64,000 nucleotides of DNA from Brachypterus glaber (GCA_958510825.1 OY294048.1:35429026-35493025), one strand, 5' to 3'. Counted from the stretch's first letter, positions 9,201-20,237 are shown. Translations and numbers: made by a program. The notes: generated by a model from the letters alone, not told the origin.

Positions 9201-12200
9201 TTCTTCATACCTAGGTGTTTCAGGAACCACATAGTTTTCATATTTTGGAGTTACGTATTTTTCTTCCACATTGTTTTCATATTTGGGGGTTACGTATTTT
9301 TCTTCCACATTGTTTTCATATTTGGGGGTTACGTATTTTTCTTCCACATTGTTTTCATATTTGGGGGTTACGTATTTTTCTTCCACATACTTTTCATATT
9401 TGGGGGTTACGTATTTTTCTTCTACATACTTTTCGTTATTGGGGGTTACGTATTTTTCTTCCACATACTTTTCATATTTGGGGGTTACGTATTTTTCTTC
9501 CTCGTATTTTGGTGATACGTAATTTTGTTCTTTTTCGTATTTTGGAACAGGATATTTTTGATAAACTGATAGATCGTATTTTATCGGTACGTATTTTTCA
9601 GATACGTACTTTTCAGCTGTATATTTTTCTTCTGTCACAGGCCTAGTTTGATAGTTGGGTTTTCTTTGAAAGTATATAACCGGTTTATTGATAGGAATTG
9701 ATTGAAGGTTTTCTCCTGAATGGTGGTAAGTTTTTGGTTGATCGTTAACTATAGGTTTTTGTTGAACAATAATAATTGGTTTTCGTACAGGTTGTTTTTC
9801 GTAGGTATTTTCGTAATTGGAGGGCGGCGATTCTAACACGACTTGAACGTAAGGTTTGTTAGGTCTGCGTGTGTATTGTTTGGGGATTTGTCCGACATAT
9901 TGGCGGTTATAACCGTCACCCCCTGCGGCGGTTACGTCGATATCAGTCGCGGTAAACGTTTCGATGATTGTTTTCGGTTTGTAGACAACAGGCTGTTCGT
10001 AATTATTACCAGTAGGAATGAAAGTGACGTGCTGCGGTTTGGGGTGGTAGTGTTCCTGTTGTTGGGGTCTATAATTTTGCACGTGGCCCAGTGCGGATAA
10101 AGGCCGATTGTCTTGGGCAAGTTTTAATTGCGAAAGTTTGTCGTATATAGCGCTGAAGTTGGGAAGTTTCGAGTCGTGAGCGACGGGAACCAACTGGAGT
10201 TTTACGCGCTGAGGACGCTGCGACTCGGATCCCAGCATAGGAGTGAACGGTCCGGGGATGGCGTTGCTCTCCATGAACGGGGTAAATCTGCCGTTTTGAT
10301 ATATCAACGTCCCGGCACCTTGATGCGGTTGGTCCTTGAATGGCTTTGACGGTTGGTAATTCAATAATTCGTATTTGTGGTATTGTTGTCGGTTGTTTAA
10401 GGCGTTTTTTCGTGCGGTGTCGTCGAATTGGTACCTGCAAATTAATTGGATTTGTTTGTAATTAGGAAACTAGTAATGAACGAAAACATTATAATTGGGA
10501 GTTGGGATTAAGTTTTGATACTTTGCTGAAATGTGGAAATGTCACAGATATGAAATCAAAGTGATATGTTCGGACTTTCACGAAAAGTTTACATTAACGT
10601 GGAAACGTAAAATAGCTCAATTATTGGATTATCTTAAGAAGTTGGTTTTCGACAATAACCCAGTCCAATTATATGAAATACATAGAAAAAACGGATTCAT
10701 ATTCAAAGCCATATTCTCTTGTTTCAAGGCTGGCATTTTCTTGAACCAAAGTCAATGTCCTTGAATGAAGAGCACGGGTTTTGGAATAAAAATCCGCGCT
10801 CTTTATTCAAGGACATTGACTTTGGTTTAAGAAAATGCCAGCCTTGAAACAAGAGAATATGGCTTTCAACATATCCAAAGACACCTGTCCTTGGTTCAAG
10901 AAAAAAGTAATAATATAAATAAAAATGCATTTAGCAAAAAAAAAATAAAAGCATACAAAATGTTTTAAAAGCTAAAAATATCGGCTTTGCTAAAAGCTGG
11001 TTTGAGTTATCTTATAGGACAACTTCAAGTATAGGCTTATTTACGTGTTTACTCGTTCAAAAGAGGGCGGGGGGTGACTTTTCGACCGCACTGTAGTGTT
11101 TAAAGTAAAAACTATAAAAAACCGAACATTTTGCGGTTTTTCAAAAAAACTAATTATATTGTTGCCTGTCCCCTTACAGAGCAATAATCTTTGGAATAAA
11201 TATTTTTGTTTAATAATTTTTCCAAAAATTTTGTCCCTTTTTGGTTTGTTTTTGAGTTTTAGGTATGAATTTGCTGCCACCTCTCCAATTTTATTCCAAT
11301 TACCAAGTTGAATATAAATTAATCTCTTTCCTTTTTTTTTATGTTCAACTACTTTTTTGCAGTTTAAAGATAATTCCTTTAGAATGTTTCAAATATAGTT
11401 TGGATTACTTTATGATAGATGTCCCAGATTTTTATTCAATTTTAAATTTTAGATTTCATTAATTTATTTTATTTTAACTTATTGTAGTTTTCTTTTTGTT
11501 TAATTTTTGAAGATTTTATAAAAATAATATTGTTAAGGTCAGTATGACATTTCTAATAATGTGTACTCAAGTTAATTTGTTTATAAATTTAAAAAAGTAA
11601 GTTTTTCTAAAAGGAATTGTACCATTTTCAACCTAATTTTTTATTATTTGTAGCTTGAAAATGACTTTATGTTAAAAAAGTCGAAACAATTGTCGCTGTA
11701 ATGTTTGTTTAATAGACAATAAATTTATATTTTGGAGAGATAACAATTTTTTCTATGGTTTATTTAAATCAACTCCAATATGAGTAAGGATCAAGAATTT
11801 CTTAATTTAATTATATTTTGTTTTTGTGAGCTTTTTCGTTGTCAAATTTGTTTTCAGTTTTGTTTTGTGGGCATTTTTCTATTTTGCGACTCTTATAAGC
11901 TCATAATCACACGCATTTTGCGTGTTCTTATAGGCCCATAAGAGGTCTGTACTTTTTGTTCTTTTGGGTTGGCAACAGACCTGGCCTATCGCTTGACGTT
12001 TTCCGTGCAAATGTCAATGTCGCTTTAAAGTTGAATTTTCTACAAAATTTTGTGTTTAGGTTATTTTTACCATGTTAAAATTGTGGCTTGGTTAATTGCA
12101 GTAAAAAAGAGAAGAGATGACTATAAAATATATCAAAATATCATTTGTTCTTAGAATTTTAAACATGGTGTAAACTGTAATGCCAGTCCAAAACAAAAAT

Positions 12201-12649
12201 CCCTAAATCAGTCATCAATTTAAATGTAAGTTTTTTTTAATTTTAGAGCAAAATAGAAAAAATTGTATAAAGCACTCGTTTCATAACACGTTTTTAGCGC
12301 ACTAGTACTTTAGAAAACTGGCCGCAACCGGCTCGTTTTCTAAACTTGTACTCGTGCGCCAAAAACGTATGTTATGAAACTAGTACTTTAATATACTATT
12401 TATTAGTTGAACTTTACCTTTGTCCTCCATTAGGAAATGAGTTTCTTATGGGCGTATTCAACCCCTCGGTCAAGTAAAAGTTTTCGTACGGTAATAGACG
12501 TTTTTGCCTCTCCATTTGCGTCAAATTAAAACTAATTTTCGTTTTTGCCGTTGGTTTTTCCGCCATTTTAGTGACCATCGACGATATTTTCGATTCTTCT
12601 GGTTTGTCATGGTGAATTGTGGTTATTGCGTCTAGGAAGGTTGGCAAAA
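6007..12649 (-). CDS. CPAP1-type chitin-binding cuticle protein, four exons, 5' end missing
   Basis: Coding order is complement(12649..12418, 10434..8730, 8094..7880, 6217..6007): 786 codons plus stop. Every junction has GT/AG and compatible phase (donors GTAAAG, GTAAAA, GTAAGT; acceptors TTTGCAG, TTTTTAG, TTATAG). The product has an N-terminal Lys/Thr-rich stretch, a long Pro/Tyr/Gln-rich region, a 13-residue tandem repeat (KYVTPKYEKYVEE and variants), a single CBM14 domain with spacing C-x15-C-x5-C-x10-C-x12-C-x7-C, the conserved DWWYNVKC and LYVLNERLYKYI blocks, and a charged tail. A single CBM14 domain in a long low-complexity protein is the CPAP1 pattern. Such proteins bind chitin in the apical extracellular matrix of ectodermal epithelia. 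The exon with start codon and signal peptide, expected above 12649, was not identified. All three introns carry MITEs. The family is clear, but the orthologue within CPAP1 is not. Confidence 0.88.
6304..7010. mobile_element. Tc1/mariner-type palindromic MITE in CPAP1 intron
   Basis: The ends are CAGTGCGGTCCAAAAGTCAC on the left and its near complement (GTGACTTTTGGACCGCTCTG) on the right, flanked by TA at 6302-6303 and 7011-7012. The two halves are imperfect inverted copies over roughly 300 bp each (shared blocks near GAGATATCGACTTCAAAT and TTTAAAGCTTATAAAATTCT). There is no coding capacity. Another copy begins at 63618 and runs off the window. Isolated ends remain at 11060-11093 and 15062-15093. 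Confidence 0.85.
7141..7840. mobile_element. inverted-repeat element of the TACAGGGTG family in CPAP1 intron
   Basis: The left end TACAGGGCGATCAGTAACTG matches the complement of the right end near 7821-7840 (CAGTTATTGATCACCCTGTA). The arms continue through GCCAAAATTT(G/A)AGAGGTGAT and ATGAG(C/T)CCTA(A/G)GGGAGCTA. It starts and ends with TA and has no coding capacity. Relatives occur at 13627-14174, 15362, 16290, 60787-61944 and 61949, with an internal fragment near 24225-24400. Confidence 0.8.
7880..8094 (-). CDS. CPAP1 gene, exon with the second part of the chitin-binding domain
   Basis: The acceptor TTTTTAG precedes 8094 and the donor GTAAGT follows 7880 (GT at 7879-7878). The exon starts VWHYC and carries cysteines 3 to 6 of the CBM14 domain (HYC, LCPNG, TCDWW, VKC), then LYVLNERLYKYI, a conserved post-domain block. 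It ends in phase 2 within a Lys codon. An intron inside the CBM14 domain separates cysteines 1-2 from 3-6. Confidence 0.9.
8183..8552. mobile_element. MITE, diverged and inverted copy 2 of the 5212-5644 family
   Basis: TATAGTATTTCC at 8183 and its complement GGAAATACTATA ending at 8552 form the outer ends, followed by TATATTTTTTTAA on both sides. The interior, read on the minus strand, resembles the copy at 5212-5644. It lies wholly within the CPAP1 intron 8095-8729. Confidence 0.7.
8730..10434 (-). CDS. CPAP1 gene, large exon with tandem repeats and start of CBM14
   Basis: The acceptor TTTGCAG ends at 10435 and the exon starts with G then YQFDDTARK, continuing the split Arg codon of the previous exon. 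It encodes 568 codons: a Gln/Asn/Pro-rich N part, then repeats KYVTPKYE-KYVEE, -NNVEE and variants (about seven units at 9235-9500), then a DxDDEYS acidic patch, then CBM14 cysteines 1 and 2 (NFNCKTQRYKGFFG, DTNCQ). It ends at 8730 before GTAAAA. Antisense open frames at 9215-9646 and 9271-9522 are artefacts of the 39-bp repeat. Confidence 0.9.
9235..9505 (-). repeat. 39-bp coding tandem repeat (13-residue unit)
   Basis: About seven consecutive units encode KYVTPKYEKYVEE or the variant with ENNVEE. Three adjacent units with ENNVEE are almost identical at the DNA level (9250-9370), implying recent unit duplication. The repeat is rich in Tyr and Lys, residues open to oxidative cross-linking during cuticle hardening (an inference). 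Confidence 0.9.
10705..10866. repeat. 162-bp foldback (hairpin) element in CPAP1 intron
   Basis: AAAGCCATATTCTCTTGTTT at the left is the exact complement of the right end (AAACAAGAGAATATGGCTTT). The arms extend about 70 bp through GGCTGGCATTTTCTTGAACC and AGTCAATGTCCTTGAATGAA, leaving a small loop. A diverged relative is at 24571-24795. Confidence 0.85.
11060..11093. mobile_element. isolated end of the CAGTGCGGTCC MITE
   Basis: GGGGTGACTTTTCGACCGCACTGTA matches the right end of the 6304-7010 element. The opposite end was not found, so it is a truncated relic. Confidence 0.55.
11096..12267. other. intron sequence, nothing recognised
   Basis: AT-rich intron of the CPAP1 gene between 10435 and 12417. 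No further exon, repeat or RNA gene could be supported. Confidence 0.5.
12268..12390. repeat. foldback repeat in CPAP1 intron
   Basis: TAAAGCACTCGTTTCATAAC at the left pairs with GTTATGAAACTAGTACTTTA at the right. The stem continues through ACGTTTTTAGCGCAC and TTTAGAAAAC and closes over a CGG-containing centre. Confidence 0.75.
12418..12649 (-). CDS. CPAP1 gene, most upstream exon identified
   Basis: The acceptor TTTTTTTGCAG precedes 12649 and the donor GTAAAG follows 12418. The exon begins with two bases completing a codon, then LPTFLDAITT, and ends GGQ plus AG of a split Arg codon completed by the next exon. It is Lys/Thr-rich, without cysteines or a hydrophobic segment, so the signal peptide must lie in an exon further upstream on the minus strand. 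Confidence 0.8.
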
Positions 12650-12659
12650 CTGCAAAAAA

Positions 12660-13626
12660 AATATGTTAATTAATATTTAATATAAAAAGAAGCCGTAAAG
12701 GTAATACCTTTTTTTTTTCGTTTTGACTACAATTTTAGTTTTTAATTAACAATTAAAATTGGAATTATTCGACTTGTTAGCGCATGGATCGTTTTCATAT
12801 TTCTTGCCCTTTTAAATGGTACCCGTGTGCCAAGGGTGTACATGGGTACCAAATTCTAGAATCGCTTAAAACATCCTAATTTAAATATTTATACAAGAGA
12901 AAATTTATTTTTTTAGCATTTCTAGTGTCCATTTAGTCGATCTAAACGGCCGGAATCATAGCGACTACATTTTTTTATGTTTTTTTTTTCAAAAAAAATT
13001 AAAATAAAAAAAAATTACTTTAAAAATAAAAAAAATGTATTCTTTAAATATAAACATACTTACAAAATTTCACAATGATATCTTTTTTCTTTCTGTATAA
13101 AAAAAATGTTTAAAAAAAATTGTTTTTAAAATTTGAAGGTAGAAAGACCCCTTATTAATCCAGAAAAAAACATACACCACTGTTATTTTTAACATTATCG
13201 AAGTGTTATAACGCTTTATTGAGTTTTATTAAAATTGAAAATTGATCGACCAATATTGCACGCCCACTGACACCCCCCCCCACAAATACGGTTTCGTAAT
13301 GGATTTGCGGTTTTCGTGCAACAGTTAATTCAGTAATAACTGTCATATAGTTTTCATTTTAATCAAATACATGTGTGAGTACCTCTTTTCGGCGTTATTT
13401 TGTAGAAAAAGGTTTCAACTTCTCACTTTCAATCATCACCACTAGAACTTTACTTCTTTTGCATTAAAAAAAAATCTTTTCCACGCCCGGGCGTGCCCCC
13501 TTATCCCCATTTTAAACCTTAAAAACATCAAATATATGCCAAAACATAATTTTAATGTTTTTATTTAAGTGTTCCAAAGGAATGTATCGGATTTTAAAAA
13601 ATAATAAGATTTTGCACACTTATATA
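12660..13626. other. AT-rich spacer or upstream intron of the CPAP1 gene
   Basis: No signal-peptide exon could be recognised. Contains poly-A and poly-T runs and a C9 run near 13273. Confidence 0.4.
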
Positions 13627-14174
13627 TACAGGGTGCCCCATACTTGCGACAGTCCTTCAAGGTACACATACTACATCAAAAAATATACAAAAAGTGTATA
13701 TAAACGTTGACCCGAAAATCGATCCTAAGGGAGTTATGGTCTATTAAAGGGGATACCAAAAATGGGGCTTTTATATATTATCTCTGGAGCTCTAGAAGGG
13801 CAAGGTTTTGCATATGGTTTAGTATTATTAAGGTAAACTATTTTAAGTTATTTTAGTTTGTAAATTTTATAGAAAGCGCCTAGGCGTGCGAAATGGCTTA
13901 CCACATTTTTGCCCAAAACTTTTTTCAGTGTAAATTTTTGGTATTCTTTTTACAAATTATTCTTTAAAAAATACACGAAAAGATTTTTTTAGTGTAGTAC
14001 CGTGAGGAAAATACATTTAAAAAAAAGTACAGGACATGCCCCTAAAAAAGTGTTAATATAGGTCCATAACTTAGGATCGATTTGCGGGCCTATGTTTATA
14101 TGACTTTTTTATCATAGTTTTTGATAAACTATTTACCCCTTCGAGGATGGCCGCGAGTTCTGGGACACCCTATA
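13627..14174. mobile_element. TACAGGGTG-family element
   Basis: The left end TACAGGGTGCCCCATACTTG and the right end (complement TATAGGGTGTCCCAGAACTC) are imperfect inverted repeats that continue through GCGACAGTCCTTCAAGG versus GCGGCCATCCTCGAAGG. It has no coding capacity. A close relative starts at 15362. Confidence 0.75.
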
Positions 14175-15061
14175 TATTAAATACTTACTTTCCCAAAATG
14201 TCAGCTCTAAAAATTGCCGGAAATAATTTTATTTACGTTTGTAAAAAAAATTTAGGTCGATATTTAAAAAATCTTCCAACGTCTTAAAAGCACATTCTTT
14301 TTTTATAAGCGACCCGAATTTGATTAAAAAATATTCATACAAGCAAATTCTACAGTCATTTCAAAAAAGGTGTTTTTTTTCTAAAACACCCTGTATATAA
14401 AAACTGTGGGTCATAGCCCAAATCTGAAAAAAGATTCAGAATCAGGAGAAAAAATGCTTTAAGATAGGCTGTGTCAGAAAAAAATTATGCTTCTCGGTAT
14501 GCTTCAAAAATTTAATTTTCTGGGAGAAATATGCTTATTTTCCAACGTCATTTATGAGCGTTGGGTGGGGCAAAAACTTTATAGGACAAATTTTAAGCAG
14601 AATTTAATGGAGAATATAATAAGTCCTCTAACATTTTCTCGTCGGAGTAACGGTTTACGAGAAAAATGCAGAAAAGCGTCATGAGGTCACGTTTGGAAGT
14701 GGTTTTTTCAGCAAAAGGGGATGAAGCTCCCACCGGGGGGGGGGGGGTTGAGGGCTCTTCGGATCTGTATTTGGGTTTCTACTGGGAGTTCACAACCAAA
14801 ATATCAAAACTTTATAAATTATTTCTTCTAAAAAGTCTAATATGCTTCAACTATTAAGTTACAAACTTATAATAAGTTATTTCATAATATACTATTTTTA
14901 ACTTTTTTTTAATTGGGAATTCTTAGAACAGAGAGAAATGCAGGATCTGAAAATATCGCAAGTAAGAGAGTAAGAGCGGTAATATATTGGGTTTTAAAGA
15001 ATTTTTGTATGTTTATTTATTTGATTTATCAAAACGATTTGCTTCTTTGAAGTTGATATTT
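14175..15061. other. spacer with a poly-G run
   Basis: No gene recognised. It includes a CACCGGGGGGGGGGGGTT tract near 14730 and low-complexity A/T. Confidence 0.4.
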
Positions 15062-15093
15062 CACCCCGGGGGGTGACTTTTGGACGGCACTGT
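15062..15093. mobile_element. isolated end of the CAGTGCGGTCC MITE
   Basis: CCCCGGGGGGTGACTTTTGG then ACGGCACTGTA is the right-end sequence of the 6304-7010 family. No partner end was found upstream. Confidence 0.5.
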
Positions 15094-15361
15094 ATCTATA
15101 ATTAAATGTTGGTTTCGCTTGAAATCATCACCACCAGAACTTGATCTGTTTGAATTAACACGTTTAACTTAATAAATCAATTTCAAATGGAAAGTGAAGA
15201 TATTGCTATACCATAATTGATTTACCTGGTAAAATAAAAAGTAAATAGATTTGGAAATGTATACTGTCGAAACGATCGTAAAAAATAGGTGTTTATTGCG
15301 TTATTTGTAGATTATATAAATTAAAACATATCCATTTTCAAGACTGAAGATATTTACAATG

Positions 15362-15886
15362 TACAGAGTGTTCCAGAACTCGCGACCATCCTTGAAGGTA
15401 CACATACTACATCAAAAATATTAAAAAAATAATATATAAACATAGATCCGCAAATCGGTCCTAAGGGAGTTACGGCCCATTAAAGGGGATACCAAAAATA
15501 GGCTTTTTATTTAATATCTCTGGAGCCTTTTGAGCTAAAGGGACGAGGTATTGCATGTAGTTAAGTTTTATCAAGGTCAATTATTTTAAGTTATTTTAGT
15601 TTGTAAAATTTACTGGAGGCGCGCCTAGGCTTGCGAAATGGCTTTGGCTTTTTAGCATTGTTTTTTACAAATTATGAATTCTTTGATTAAAAATACATTA
15701 AAAAAGTTCCTTAGTGTAATACCATAAAAAGAACTGTTTTAGAGAAAAATCCATTTAAAAAAAATTACAGGACATGCTCCTAAAATGTGTTAAGTCCATA
15801 AAAAGACCATAACTCACTTATGATTCGTTTTTAGGCCAGGGTGTAACAAACTTTTTCTTAGTTTTTAATGTTGAATCGCCCTGCGG
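15362..15886. mobile_element. TACAGGGTG-family element, left end and body
   Basis: Starts TACAGAGTGTTCCAGAACTC and shares about 300 bp with 13627-14174 (for example GGTACACATACTACATCAAA and AAGGGAGTTA). The right end (GAATCGCCCTGCGGTGTTAA) does not match the left and probably belongs to another member, so the copy is rearranged. Confidence 0.6.
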
Positions 15887-16289
15887 TGTTAAATTATTTT
15901 ATTAGAGCTTTTTTTGGGCCCTATTTAAGAGTGTGACAATGTGCGACATGAGGGAGTGGGGGGTCTAAAATCACCTAAAAAAGTCTGACGTATTTTATGG
16001 ACGACCCATTAGCATTATAGAACCAAATTGAGTGGTTTTTAAAACTGTTAATACTCTGTTAGTGTAAATAATCCGTGCAGCGCACGGGTAATCGGCTAGT
16101 TTATTATTTGTTTGCATTTTGGAATAACAAAATCAGTAAAAAAGTTTAATATTCAGTAGCGGTTTCCTTTTGTTATAGTATAAATTCAATAAATAAATTA
16201 AATTCAATAGATTTTTAAAATTCTATATAAATGAATAAATTTTCGTCAATAATAGTTCGAATTAATTTTAATTTATCTGCGGCTTTAGA
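15887..16289. other. spacer with a possible short palindromic MITE
   Basis: 15915-16010 has the GGGCCCTATTT / GTATTTTATGGACGACCC layout with a GTGGGGGGTC centre, similar to the element at 5646-5806. Otherwise nothing. Confidence 0.35.
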
Positions 16290-17285
16290 TACAGGGTGAT
16301 TCAGAAATAATGTACACAAATTAAAAGGTGTGATTCTAGGTTCATAAATATGGAAAAAGGTTACTTTAAAGGTTGGTCCGGAAATGAGCCCTAAGGGAGC
16401 TACAACCCTCCTAAGGGTACATCTAAAAAGTAGTTTTTATTTAAGATCTCTGGAACTCTATGAACGACAGTAACAAATTTTTGCACATTCCTTAACATTG
16501 ATAAAGGTATGGACTTCGTTTTATGTAATTTTGACATTGAAAATGTCTTATGGTTTGAAACCCATGAATTTTGTCACGATTTTGTCACGAAAAGCGTTAC
16601 CATAGGCCGTAGTTCAAACGAAATAGGCCATAAGCCATAGGCCCGTAGGCCGTGGACCATAGGCCCTAGGTCATAGGCCTATAAGTTCCTTGTTGATCGT
16701 CAATAACTTTTCTATAAGACATTTTCAATGCCTATCAACTTTGTAATTTAATAAAAAACCAGCTGAATTTTTATTTGGTAATTTTAACAGGACGTTCAAA
16801 ATGGCGGAGGGGGCGAAGTCACCTTTTTGCCCCTAACTTTTTTATCTGTAAATTTTTTGACATTTCCTTAATAAAATATTAGTCTTTAATTAAAAATACA
16901 TAAATGAAAGGTACTCTTTATGTAACACCGTAGGGCCAACCGTTTTCGAGAAAATTGCTATTAAAGAGGCAATTTCACGTTAACAAATAAAAACTAAAAA
17001 ATGCACTAATAAAAATTTCAATACTGTAGGGTAATTCTACATTAAAAACTAGGAAAAAAAGCTCTCATACTTCTAGGTTCGAAAATCAGTTTTAAGAGTA
17101 ATACAGCCTCTTAAAGAATAACACTTTTTAAGGGACCATAGCTTCCTTAAAAAGTCGCCCTGCAGTATTGAAATTTTTATGGGTGCATTTTTTAGTTCCT
17201 ACTTTTGAAATTGTTTATCAATGTTAAGGTATGTACAAAAATTTGTTACTGTGGTTTATAAGGTTCCAGAGATATTTAACAAACC
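16290..17285. mobile_element. TACAGGGTG-family foldback element, right side truncated
   Basis: Starts TACAGGGTGATTCAGAAATA. The segment near 16440-16520 (ATCTCTGGAACTCTATGAAC, AACAAATTTTTGCAC) is repeated in inverted orientation near 17210-17280, and an inner palindrome lies at about 16985-17200. The matching outer right end is missing. A degenerate run of AGGCCATAGGCC-like units occurs at 16605-16682. Confidence 0.65.
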
Positions 17286-17574
17286 GTGAAGATATGTAAT
17301 GCTACGCATTCCATTATATATTATTCACAGTAAATGGTATATTGCATTTTCCCAAATATTAAAAAAATATATATATTTACAAAAAAAAATAAAAAAAAAG
17401 ATCCGGATAGACGGACATTTTTAAAGTTTCTTATTTTTTCATGAAACACATTTGTATACAAGATATTTTTGTCTAGGACGTTTTTTGACGATTTTGGGAA
17501 ACTCGAAACTACCCTATATTATTCTGGCGCAGGCGCTGTGAACATGGGCGGATTTAGGGGAGGGGCCATGGGCA

Positions 17575-18190
17575 AAAAGTCCGAATTTGTCGTGATTGCT
17601 GCTTTAATGTGTATACCTTTTTCCCGCGAAGCTTGTGCTTAATGAATGATCACACATTCTAAATGGGGTTTGCGTCGGGCGATTGGGACGGCCAATCCAG
17701 CGTGATGATGTCTGATGTCCTTTTCCACTGGCTACACAATTTGCTTCGATTTTTGGGGTCGTTGTCCTCTTGGAGGATCCACTGCTTATTTTTATCGCCA
17801 TACCAACGTTTGGCAGTCGGTATAAGAGCTTTTTTGTAAATCTCGACCATTTTTTCAGCATTTAAGTTGTACGTAAAGAGAAATAACAGTCCAAGACTTT
17901 TTTCCGAGAGACACCCCTAAACATGAATCTTTACAGGGTGTTTCACGGTTCGCTGGACCAATCGGTTGGTGGAGGATGTCCAGGCCCGGGGGGTAATAAC
18001 GTAACCCCAAAAGGAAGCTTCATCGGTAAAAATGACCTTGCTCCAGTCTCGATCGATGTTTCCCATGGCCCACGCGGGTCGTTTTTCTCTCTGTTTTACT
18101 CAACAAAGGTTTCTTTATTGTACTTCGCCAGTCGTGAGCCTGAAGATGAGTACGAATTGTTTCATGTGATATATCCACCACCTTTCTGCA
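17575..18190 (-). pseudogene. Tc1-like transposase pseudogene
   Basis: Read on the minus strand, in order: ISHETIRTHLQAHDWRS (part of the linker after the DNA-binding region), RPAWAMGNIDRDWSKVIFTDE (first catalytic Asp in FTDE), a stop after VKIHV, AEKMVEIYKKALIPTAKRW, ILQEDNDPKN (second catalytic Asp), DWPSQSPDANPI, then a TAG in place of the third catalytic Glu, NV, TGA in place of Trp, and SFIKHKLRGKK. At least one frameshift separates the first two blocks near 18075. The order and spacing match Tc1 transposases, which cut and paste DNA through a DDE active site. Loss of the third acidic residue and multiple stops make it non-functional. The N-terminal HTH region was not found. Confidence 0.85.
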
Positions 18191-19654
18191 TCATTTTGCC
18201 CCTTGGCTCAGAGGTAATTGAGGAGTCCGCGAAAACCTGTTTAAAATCATTTTTTTCGTTTGGACTATGTACAAAGCATTGTCGGTCAGGAAGTAAAGTA
18301 TATCCCCGAAAAAAAAAGTAGTAACCTTTTTTTCTTATTTTTGGACCTAAAAGTATCCCTTAAAATATTCAGAAATAGGGTCTGGATCACCATGTATAGT
18401 ATTTTTGTGTAATTGCCAGTGTGGCCGCTAAACAACCCAATGCAAATGAAATTATCGACATATATCTCGTTCGTGATCATATTTATTCACCTATGCTAAC
18501 AAGTTTTTGTTTGTGGAGCCGAACTACCGCTAATTTGGTTTGGTTTTGTTAATGAAGTTTTAGATGCAACGTACACATGGACGGACAAATTAGTTGTCAT
18601 CTTTATTGGATTACGCGGGGCGTCTAGTTTATTTTATTCAGTCTGTGTAACACAGGTAACTATACTCCGACCAGTTATGCAAGAGTGTATCAAAAATTTA
18701 ATAGATGTAGGTACTGTTTTCCTGGAAAGGGCCTATCCAAAGACTCGCATAAAAAGTACATAAAAAATCGATGCCAGGATTGGCTTGATCTTTCGTCATG
18801 TATCTTGTAATGGTTGTTATACGAGACCCTGAATAGGCCTTAAGTTGTAATTGTAACCTAAAAATTTGACGTTTTCCTAAGTATAACCATTTTTGTATGT
18901 AACTTTCTCTTCTTTTATTAGCTTTAACGACCGTCAATCATTGTCATAGACAAAAAATGTTACAATATTTTATATGTTAAAAGGTACAAGTTTTTAACCA
19001 ATGATGTAGCTTAAAAATCGCGGGAATTTTAAACTACTATCTTGCATAATTGGACGGGCTATAAGTTGGTAAAATTGTTTTATTGCGGAAATTTAATTTC
19101 CGAAATTACACCAAATTATGAAAAATTTTATGAAAAATTGATTGGTTTTATTTTTTTTTTGTTTTCTTTTTTATCGTATAATAACGAGATACACATAATT
19201 TACAATCTTTTTACTTACTTAATATTCAAAGTACATAATAAGTTTGGCATAAGAAAAATAACGGAAAATACTCTGCAAATAAAGCTTACATGGACATTAA
19301 AAAATAGGAGTTTTAACTTAAACGGAGAAAAAAATATTTTTTTTAGCTCTAATTCGCGGTCACTGATAAAATTTTTATTTTAATATTAATTTTATATTTT
19401 TTTAAGCTTAAGTAAGTAAAAACAAGGTAAATTATGTAAATCTTGTCCAAACGAAAATCCCGGGACCCGGGTAATTTGTATATTGGGTTCCGGGACCAGA
19501 TCGAATTTGCTGGTCCCCCGGGACGGATGTCCTACTAGTAGTAGGGCATTGACTATTTTAATCTCTTCCGCTCCATTGTATTCACGTATGGATAGTTTTA
19601 GGTACAGGAAAATTTACTACAATATCCACAGTTGGATATTCGTATACGGGATTT
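18191..19654. other. spacer, nothing recognised
   Basis: The open frame at 19042-19383 is AT-rich low-complexity without a domain. A CCCGGGACCCGGG palindrome occurs near 19457. Confidence 0.4.
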
Positions 19655-19864
19655 TCCAAATTCATACACTTCATACCCCGGTTCTCACGTTATAAAAGAT
19701 TATAAAGATTTCATATTTTGGCTACCCCCCCCCCCCCTAATAGGGGGTGTGTTAGGGGGGTAGCCAAAATATGAAATCTCTACAGCCTTGAAATAAGCGA
19801 GAACCGAGGTATGAAGTGTATGAATTTTGGTACATTTTGCGTTGCGTAATACTTGAACGTTCCC
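19655..19864. mobile_element. palindromic MITE of the GGGAACGTTCAAG family, truncated at one end
   Basis: The arms ATTCATACACTTCATACCCC and GGTATGAAGTGTATGAATTT face each other over a C-rich/G-rich centre (GGCTACCCCC / GGGGGGTAGCC). The right end is TTGCGTAATACTTGAACGTT then CCCC. The left outer end is missing. The complete form is at 36863-37103. Confidence 0.8.
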
Positions 19865-20237
19865 CTAGTCATTTTTTCAGGAAATATTTCCTTTATTAGA
19901 AGAGACAATTGTACCAAAAAAGCAAATTTATTAAGTTTAAATTAAAACATTACCAGAATGAATCGTAAAATAATTCTTGCATCTGAGAGTAGTATACTAT
20001 ATCGTCCGGGCTTGTTTACAGATGTGACGCCAGAATAATTATAATATATTAGAATTATTTTAATTTTCCCGATTTATTTATCACTTTACATTTACAATGC
20101 AAAGTTTGTATAAAACGTTTGCAATATACATATTTTATACGATATACATTTTCCATTTAATCCCAAAAACAAACACTACACGTATTACAGAACGTTTGCC
20201 TTTGGAAAACAATTTCAGGTATAGTGTTAAACAAAAA
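19865..20237. other. AT-rich spacer
   Basis: Nothing recognised. Confidence 0.4.

Noticed and set aside
9215..9646. Plus-strand open frames (143 and 83 codons) of repetitive Phe/Leu/Ile-rich protein
   Set aside because: They are antisense to the 39-bp repeat of the CPAP1 exon, which keeps several frames open because its length is a multiple of three.
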